Shown one piece after another: positions 59,583 through 64,000 of a DNA stretch of 64,000 nucleotides (position 1 is its first letter; each line of letters begins with the position of its first letter). This DNA is from Mycolicibacterium sp. CR10 (GTDB taxonomy: Bacteria > Actinomycetota > Actinomycetes > Mycobacteriales > Mycobacteriaceae), in contig NZ_STGE01000003.1 in assembly GCF_005222675.1 (NCBI RefSeq), positions 62,001 to 126,000 of the forward strand, given 5' to 3'. The notes under the pieces are model-generated. The model saw nothing but the letters and a program-made list of their open reading frames with translations. It ran no database searches and was not told the DNA's origin. The translations under genes were made by a program, and so were the position numbers.

Positions 59583-60765
59583 CACCTTTCGCCGTCTGGG
59601 CATCGCGCTGGCGGTGGGCGCGCTGGTGCTCGCCGGCTGTTCGAGTTCGGGCGATTCCGGTGGCACCGCGGAAGGTCCACCCGAGATGGAGGCCGCCACC
59701 GCGGTCGGCGACGGTGAGGGCGAACTCAACCTCATCGCCTGGGCCGGCTACGTGGAGAACGGCTCCAACGACCCGGCGGTCGACTGGGTGACGCCGTTCG
59801 AGAAGGAGACCGGCTGCAAGGTCAACGTGAAGCTCGGCAACACCTCCGACGAGATGGTTCAACTGATGCGGACCGGACAGTACGACGGCGTGTCAGCCTC
59901 CGGTGATGCCACATTGCGGCTGATCTACGCCGGCGACGTGGCCCCGGTGAACACCGACCTGACGCCCAACTACGCCACCGTGGTGCCCTTCCTGAAGGAC
60001 AAGCCCTGGAACTCCGTCGACGGCCAGATGTACGGCGTGCCGCACGGCTGGGGTGCCAACCTGCTGATGTACAACACCGACGCGGTCACGCCCGCGCCGG
60101 ACTCCTGGGGCGCGGTGTTCCCCGGCGCGCCCGAGTTCAAGGGCAAGGTCACCGCGTACGACTCACCCATCTACATCGCCGACGCGGCGCTGTACCTGTC
60201 GAAGACCAAGCCCGAACTCGGCATCAAGGATCCCTACTCCCTGACCGCCGAACAGCTCGACGCCGCAGTCGATCTGCTCAAACAACAGAAGGAGAACATC
60301 GGCGAGTACTGGTCGGATTACACGAAGGAGGTGCAGGCCTTCGAATCCGGCACCACGGTGATCGGGACCAGCTGGCAGGTGATCGCCAACACCATCGAGG
60401 CCGACGCCAAGGTCAAGATCGGCACGGTCCTGCCCAAGGAAGGCTCCACCGGCTGGTCGGACACCTGGATGCTCGCATCCAACGCCGCGCATCCCAACTG
60501 CATGTACAAGTGGATGGACTACATCATTTCGCCGGAAGCCAACGCGCAGGTGGCCGAATACTTCGGTGAGGCACCCTCGCAGACGAAGTCGTGCGATCTG
60601 ACCGCGGACAAGGCGCACTGCGCCACCTACCACGCCGACGACGCCGCGTACGCGGAGCAGATCCACTACTGGACCACGCCGCAGACCAAATGCGTCGACG
60701 GCAGCGGTGACAACTGCACCAGCTACGACGAGTGGGTCAACAAGTGGCAGGAGATCAAGGGCTGA
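59575..60765 (+). CDS. Polyamine-type ABC transporter, substrate-binding lipoprotein
   Basis: This 396-residue protein has a lipoprotein signal with lipobox LAGC (MSNTFRRLGIALAVGALVLAGC) and a PotD-like fold: LNLIAWAGYVENGSNDPAVDW, a C-terminal lobe with SWQVIANTIEADAKVKIG and GSTGWSDTWMLASNAAHPNC. Acidic residues suit a cationic polyamine, but the ligand is not certain. ATG 59575 gives the signal; the open frame extends 65 codons upstream in the ATPase gene. Its stop overlaps the permease start by one base. Confidence 0.93.
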   Translation: MSNTFRRLGIALAVGALVLAGCSSSGDSGGTAEGPPEMEAATAVGDGEGELNLIAWAGYVENGSNDPAVDWVTPFEKETGCKVNVKLGNTSDEMVQLMRTGQYDGVSASGDATLRLIYAGDVAPVNTDLTPNYATVVPFLKDKPWNSVDGQMYGVPHGWGANLLMYNTDAVTPAPDSWGAVFPGAPEFKGKVTAYDSPIYIADAALYLSKTKPELGIKDPYSLTAEQLDAAVDLLKQQKENIGEYWSDYTKEVQAFESGTTVIGTSWQVIANTIEADAKVKIGTVLPKEGSTGWSDTWMLASNAAHPNCMYKWMDYIISPEANAQVAEYFGEAPSQTKSCDLTADKAHCATYHADDAAYAEQIHYWTTPQTKCVDGSGDNCTSYDEWVNKWQEIKG

Positions 60766-61607
60766 TGCCTTTGGCGCCGCGACTGCGGGAACGGGCGGCG
60801 CTGGCGTTCCTGTTGATCCCGCCGCTGGGGTGGCTGATCCTGGCCTACCTGGGATCGCTTGCGGTGCTACTGGTCTCAGCTTTCTGGGGTACCAACAGCT
60901 TCACCGGCAAGGTCGTGCACACCTTCACCGGCGACAACATCGTCCGGGTGCTGACCGACCCCGTCATCAGGACCGTCACCCTGCGCACGGTCGCAGTAGC
61001 ACTCGCTGTCACGGTGTTGTGCGCAGTGCTCGCCGTCCCTCTGGCGCTCTTCATGGCCAAGTTCGCGTCACCGACGGTCCGCATCGCGCTGGTGGTCGCC
61101 ATCACCACCCCGCTGTGGGCGAGCTATCTGGTGAAGGCGTACGCCTGGCGGATGCTGTTGTCGCCGGAGGGCGGTCCGCTGTCATGGGCCTCCGGATGGT
61201 CGCCCGGCTACGGGTTGGTCGCCACCGTGATCACGCTGACGTATTTGTGGTTGCCCTACATGGTGATTCCGGTGTTCGCGGCATTCCAGCGGGTTCCCGA
61301 CGCCTTGGTGGACGCCAGTTCCGACCTCGGGGCCTCCGACCTGAGCACCCTGCGGTTGGTGGTCGCACCCATGATCTTTCCGGGTATCGCCGCGGGGTCG
61401 ATCTTCACGTTCTCGCTGTCGCTTGGCGACTACATCGCCGTACAGATCGTCGGCGGCAAGACCCAGCTGTTGGGCAACGTCATCTACGGGCAGCTGGTCA
61501 CCGCGAACAACCAGCCCATGGCTGCGGCGCTGTCCCTCATCCCGCTGTTGGCGATCGTGCTGTACCTGCTCGCCATGCGGCGCACCGGTGCATTGGAGAG
61601 CGTCTGA
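60765..61607 (+). CDS. Polyamine-type ABC transporter, permease 1
   Basis: This 280-residue PotB-like permease has about six membrane helices (ALAFLLIPPLGWLILAYLGSLAVL...) and the EAA-type cytoplasmic loop (DALVDASSDLGASDLSTLRLVVAP). The ATG (60765) overlaps the stop of the binding protein by one base, and its own stop overlaps the start of permease 2 by one base. Confidence 0.93.
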   Translation: MPLAPRLRERAALAFLLIPPLGWLILAYLGSLAVLLVSAFWGTNSFTGKVVHTFTGDNIVRVLTDPVIRTVTLRTVAVALAVTVLCAVLAVPLALFMAKFASPTVRIALVVAITTPLWASYLVKAYAWRMLLSPEGGPLSWASGWSPGYGLVATVITLTYLWLPYMVIPVFAAFQRVPDALVDASSDLGASDLSTLRLVVAPMIFPGIAAGSIFTFSLSLGDYIAVQIVGGKTQLLGNVIYGQLVTANNQPMAAALSLIPLLAIVLYLLAMRRTGALESV

Positions 61608-62407
61608 TGCTGTCGACGCGGCTGCGTGCCCTCACCCGGGGATGGACCGTCCTGGTCCTGATATTCGTCTATGCGCCACTGCTGTTGGTGGTCGTCAACG
61701 CGTTCAACAGTTCCAAGACGTTCGCCTTCCCGCCGTCGGGGTTCACGCTGCAGTGGTGGCGCGCCGCGTGGAACAGCGAGGGCATGTGGACCTCGCTCGG
61801 TAACTCGGTGGTCGTCGGGCTGGCGGCCACCGGCGTTGCCCTGGTCTTGGGGACCATGATCGCGTTCGCCGTGCAACGCTACGACTTCTTCGGCAGGCAG
61901 ACCGTCAATCTCCTTGTGGTGCTGCCGATCACGCTGCCGGGCATTGTCACCGGTATCGCGCTGAACGCGACGTTCACCTCGGCGCTGGGCATCACCCTCG
62001 GCATGGCGACCGTGATCATCGGCCACGCCACGTTCTGCATGGTCATCGTGTTCAACAACACCCAGGCGCGGCTGCGACGCCTCGGCACCAGCCTCGAAGA
62101 CGCATCCGCTGACCTGGGGGCATCGTCGTGGCAGACGTTCCGATTCGTGACGTTCCCGATGATGCGCGGCGCACTGGTCGCCGGGGCGATCCTGGCCTTC
62201 GCGCTGAGCTTCGACGAGATCGTGGTGACGACGTTCACCGCCGGACCCGCGGTGCAGACGCTGCCCATCTGGATCTTCGGGAATCTGTTCCGCCCCAACC
62301 AGGCTCCGGTGATCAACGTCGTCGCCGCGGCGCTGACCATCGCCGCGATCGTTCCGGTCTGGTTGGCACAGCGGTTCGGCGGCGACCCCGCGGGGACACG
62401 CATCTAG
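61607..62407 (+). CDS. Polyamine-type ABC transporter, permease 2
   Basis: This 266-residue PotC-like permease has six membrane helices and the EAA loop (SLEDASADLGASSWQTFRFVTFP). The ATG at 61607 overlaps the previous stop (TGATG). It is the last gene of the ABC operon. Confidence 0.93.
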   Translation: MLSTRLRALTRGWTVLVLIFVYAPLLLVVVNAFNSSKTFAFPPSGFTLQWWRAAWNSEGMWTSLGNSVVVGLAATGVALVLGTMIAFAVQRYDFFGRQTVNLLVVLPITLPGIVTGIALNATFTSALGITLGMATVIIGHATFCMVIVFNNTQARLRRLGTSLEDASADLGASSWQTFRFVTFPMMRGALVAGAILAFALSFDEIVVTTFTAGPAVQTLPIWIFGNLFRPNQAPVINVVAAALTIAAIVPVWLAQRFGGDPAGTRI

Positions 62408-62528
62408 ATCGGGCGTGTCCACCAATCGGTGGACAGCTGGTTCCACCGGAAGATCACCCCATCAGCGGATGGGAATCGTGGTCGCCACGCGGCATCGTCG
62501 GTGTCTACCAACCAGAAGGAGATGCCCC

Positions 62529-62978
62529 ATGGCACACAGGACGAATCACCACAGCCTCAGCACCCGCGTCGCGCTGTTCGCCGGAACCGCAGTGGGTTTC
62601 GCGGCGGTCGCGGTGGCGACGTCGGCTGGTGCGCATTCCGACACCAACGACGACACGATCTCGTCCGGCGGACCGGTGTCGTCGAGTTCCGGCGGCACGA
62701 CCGTCCGTGACGAGGACAAGCCGACCGGGACCGAACTGACGGGATCGAACACCGACAGCGTCACGCCGCGCCCTGACGTGTGGCGATCGGCGCCCCCTAG
62801 GCAGGAGATGACTCCGTCGATGACGGAACCGCCGGTTGCGACCGGTGACGACTGGGCTCCCGAAATCGGACAGTCGATCACGTCGGTCTACGACGTCAAA
62901 CCACCAGGCGCCGGTACCTCGGTATCGCCACTCGATCCGCGCGGGTCAACCCTCTTCGACATCGGGGGTTGGCAGTAG
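62529..62978 (+). CDS. Small exported protein
   Basis: This 149-residue protein has a signal peptide (MAHRTNHHSLSTRVALFAGTAVGFAAVAVATSAGAHS, cleavage after AGA) and a disordered Ser/Thr/Pro/Asp-rich mature part without cysteines. It ends in RGSTLFDIGGWQ. AAGGAG precedes the ATG by 8 nt. It follows the ABC operon by 121 nt and may belong to it or be separate. The function is unknown. Confidence 0.8.
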   Translation: MAHRTNHHSLSTRVALFAGTAVGFAAVAVATSAGAHSDTNDDTISSGGPVSSSSGGTTVRDEDKPTGTELTGSNTDSVTPRPDVWRSAPPRQEMTPSMTEPPVATGDDWAPEIGQSITSVYDVKPPGAGTSVSPLDPRGSTLFDIGGWQ

Positions 62979-63121
62979 CAGCGCGCACCGCTGGGACGCG
63001 GCCGATCCCCTGCTGCCTTGACCGGGTCGGCCGCGTCGAACTGGGCCATTCGGTGGACACGGTCGGCACGTCACCGGTCCTACACCCCAAACATTGTCGC
63101 CGGAAAGGACATGATGAGACG

Positions 63122-63898
63122 GTGAACCTGCTACCGACAGCCTTGCAGCCACCCAAGGTGACCATCAGCGACGACGCCGTCGAGGACGCGTTGGGGCGCG
63201 CCGTGCGGATCATCAACCCGCTGCTGGGCGTGTTGTGGGGAACTGATCCGCTTGGCCTGAAGCGACGCACCCCCGACGACGGGGACGACGGCCCTCTCGA
63301 CAAGGTCGCTGATGGAGTCGGTTGGGTTCTGAACGCCGCTGACGTTCCGGGCACGCTCGCGTGGGACGACATGGACACCGATGCACGGATCAACTGGTGG
63401 GTGTGGCGCGTCGGCGCGTTGAACACGGTCGCGGTCGCCTTTCCCGGAGTCCTTGGCGCAGTGGGGCGCCGGCTGCCGATTCAGGATCTCCTCGGGTTCG
63501 TCAGCCAGGCGATCGTGCTGTGCGCGGTGGCCGGTGAACTGGGCGTGTCCGATCATCATCAGCAGGTTCGCATGCTGGCCACGGTGCTGTGTCACCGCGA
63601 CCTCACCCGCGTCGAGGGCGGCGCGGACGTCGACGCGCCGTCGGACGACATCCCGCACACCCCGCTGGGCGTCGCGAAAGCACTGTGGAAACTCGTGGGG
63701 TTGTTCGACGCGGTCAGCGACGAGCTCGGCAAGCGCCCCCATCCGCGGGCGCCCTTCAGGTATCTGGGAATGCTGCCCGCACTCGGTGCGATCGCCGCCT
63801 ATTTCGGCGAGTGCGGTGCGCTCGCCCGAGCCGCGAAAGCAGGACAGCGGTGGGTCAAGGACCACGCCGATTACCGAAATCCGATCCCCCACCCCTGA
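63122..63898 (+). CDS. Conserved mycobacterial protein of unknown function
   Basis: This 258-residue protein begins at GTG 63122 (VNLLPTALQPPKVTISDDAVEDALG); the open frame extends further upstream into sequence without homology. It has hydrophobic but amphipathic helices (AVRIINPLLGVLWGTDPL, WWVWRVGALNTVAVAFPGVLGAVG, LLGFVSQAIVLCAVAGELG) and a conserved DVPGTLAWDDMDTDARINWWVW segment. It may be peripheral to the membrane. I recognise no enzyme family. Confidence 0.75.
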   Translation: MNLLPTALQPPKVTISDDAVEDALGRAVRIINPLLGVLWGTDPLGLKRRTPDDGDDGPLDKVADGVGWVLNAADVPGTLAWDDMDTDARINWWVWRVGALNTVAVAFPGVLGAVGRRLPIQDLLGFVSQAIVLCAVAGELGVSDHHQQVRMLATVLCHRDLTRVEGGADVDAPSDDIPHTPLGVAKALWKLVGLFDAVSDELGKRPHPRAPFRYLGMLPALGAIAAYFGECGALARAAKAGQRWVKDHADYRNPIPHP

Positions 63899-63918
63899 CA
63901 TTCCGCAACCATGGTGGC

Positions 63919-64000
63919 GTGAGCGAGAAGACCACCTGTGCCATCGTCGGCGGCGGTCCCGCCGGGATGGTGCTCGGGTTGCTGCTGGCCCGCGCCGGCG
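63919..64000 (+). CDS. FAD-dependent oxidoreductase (partial, N terminus)
   Basis: From GTG 63919 the frame reads SEKTTCAIVGGGPAGMVLGLLLARAG and runs off the window end. The GGGPAG dinucleotide-binding motif at the extreme N terminus is typical of UbiH/PHBH-type FAD monooxygenases. Only 27 residues are visible. Confidence 0.8.
   Translation, partial: MSEKTTCAIVGGGPAGMVLGLLLARAG

Noticed and set aside
62793..62801. CCCCCTAGG, reverse complement of the CTAGGGG box
   Set aside because: It is a single copy within a coding region and lacks the direct-repeat arrangement seen in the ini promoters.

Overview
The window is GC-rich mycobacterial chromosome, most likely from a fast-growing Mycolicibacterium. 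The evidence is an HspR-type dnaK-grpE-dnaJ operon, the isoniazid-inducible iniBAC genes with iniR, a membrane Fe-S oxidoreductase of the EtfD (Rv0338c) type, aspC, rmlA, udgA and dcd in an order resembling the M. tuberculosis Rv0321-Rv0352 block, a PGRS-like glycine-rich protein, F420-type and mycothiol-type enzyme families, and many GTG starts. I see no phage, insertion sequence, integrase or CRISPR array.

Layout. 1-2960: dnaK-grpE-dnaJ on the minus strand, with two HspR (HAIR) operators upstream of dnaK. 3198-6933: small plus-strand genes (conserved protein, lipoprotein, mycothiol/DinB-like protein, F420-type oxidoreductase, two small membrane proteins with Pro/Thr-rich tails). 6972-18875: an enlarged ini locus. 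iniB-iniA-iniC run leftward and are followed in the same direction by a membrane-anchored Hsp70-like protein. An iniB-related gene of the Rv0340 type lies upstream of iniB. A second Hsp70-like membrane protein plus the regulator iniR are transcribed divergently. Repeated (A)YTAGGG boxes lie in both promoter regions. 19037-25019: etfD, aspC and a YibE/F protein. 25069-33803 (minus): LipJ-like cyclase, rmlA, NTF2-like protein, mycothiol-type enzyme, P450, udgA, a DUF7159-type membrane protein and dcd. Then tRNA-Gly(CCC) and a PAS-PAS-GGDEF diguanylate cyclase. 35713-39763: N-acetylglucosamine use (nagA, nagB, PTS IIA; divergent PTS IICB).

39765-51090 is more accessory: a secreted protein, a ferritin-like diiron protein with a perfect 20-bp palindrome upstream, a hydrolase/NTF2/SDR operon, a large ATPase-LuxR regulator, two paralogous alpha/beta hydrolases (one soluble, one lipoprotein), and a MerR regulator divergent from a GMC oxidoreductase. 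51322-54684 holds two exported low-complexity proteins. 54731-58313 holds an acyl-lipid desaturase with its ferredoxin reductase, divergent from a PucR-type regulator. 58467-62407 is a polyamine-type ABC transporter operon. The right end has two small exported or conserved proteins and the start of an FAD-dependent oxidoreductase.

The most interesting signals are: (i) the ini locus with two dynamin-like GTPases, two membrane-anchored Hsp70-fold proteins and a shared promoter repeat; (ii) a recurring architecture of actin-fold domain, one membrane helix and a low-complexity tail, seen three times, with a free-standing version of the helix/tail module next door; (iii) one 14-bp palindrome, TTACTSSCSGGTAA, upstream of both etfD and the desaturase operon, which suggests a shared lipid-responsive regulator.
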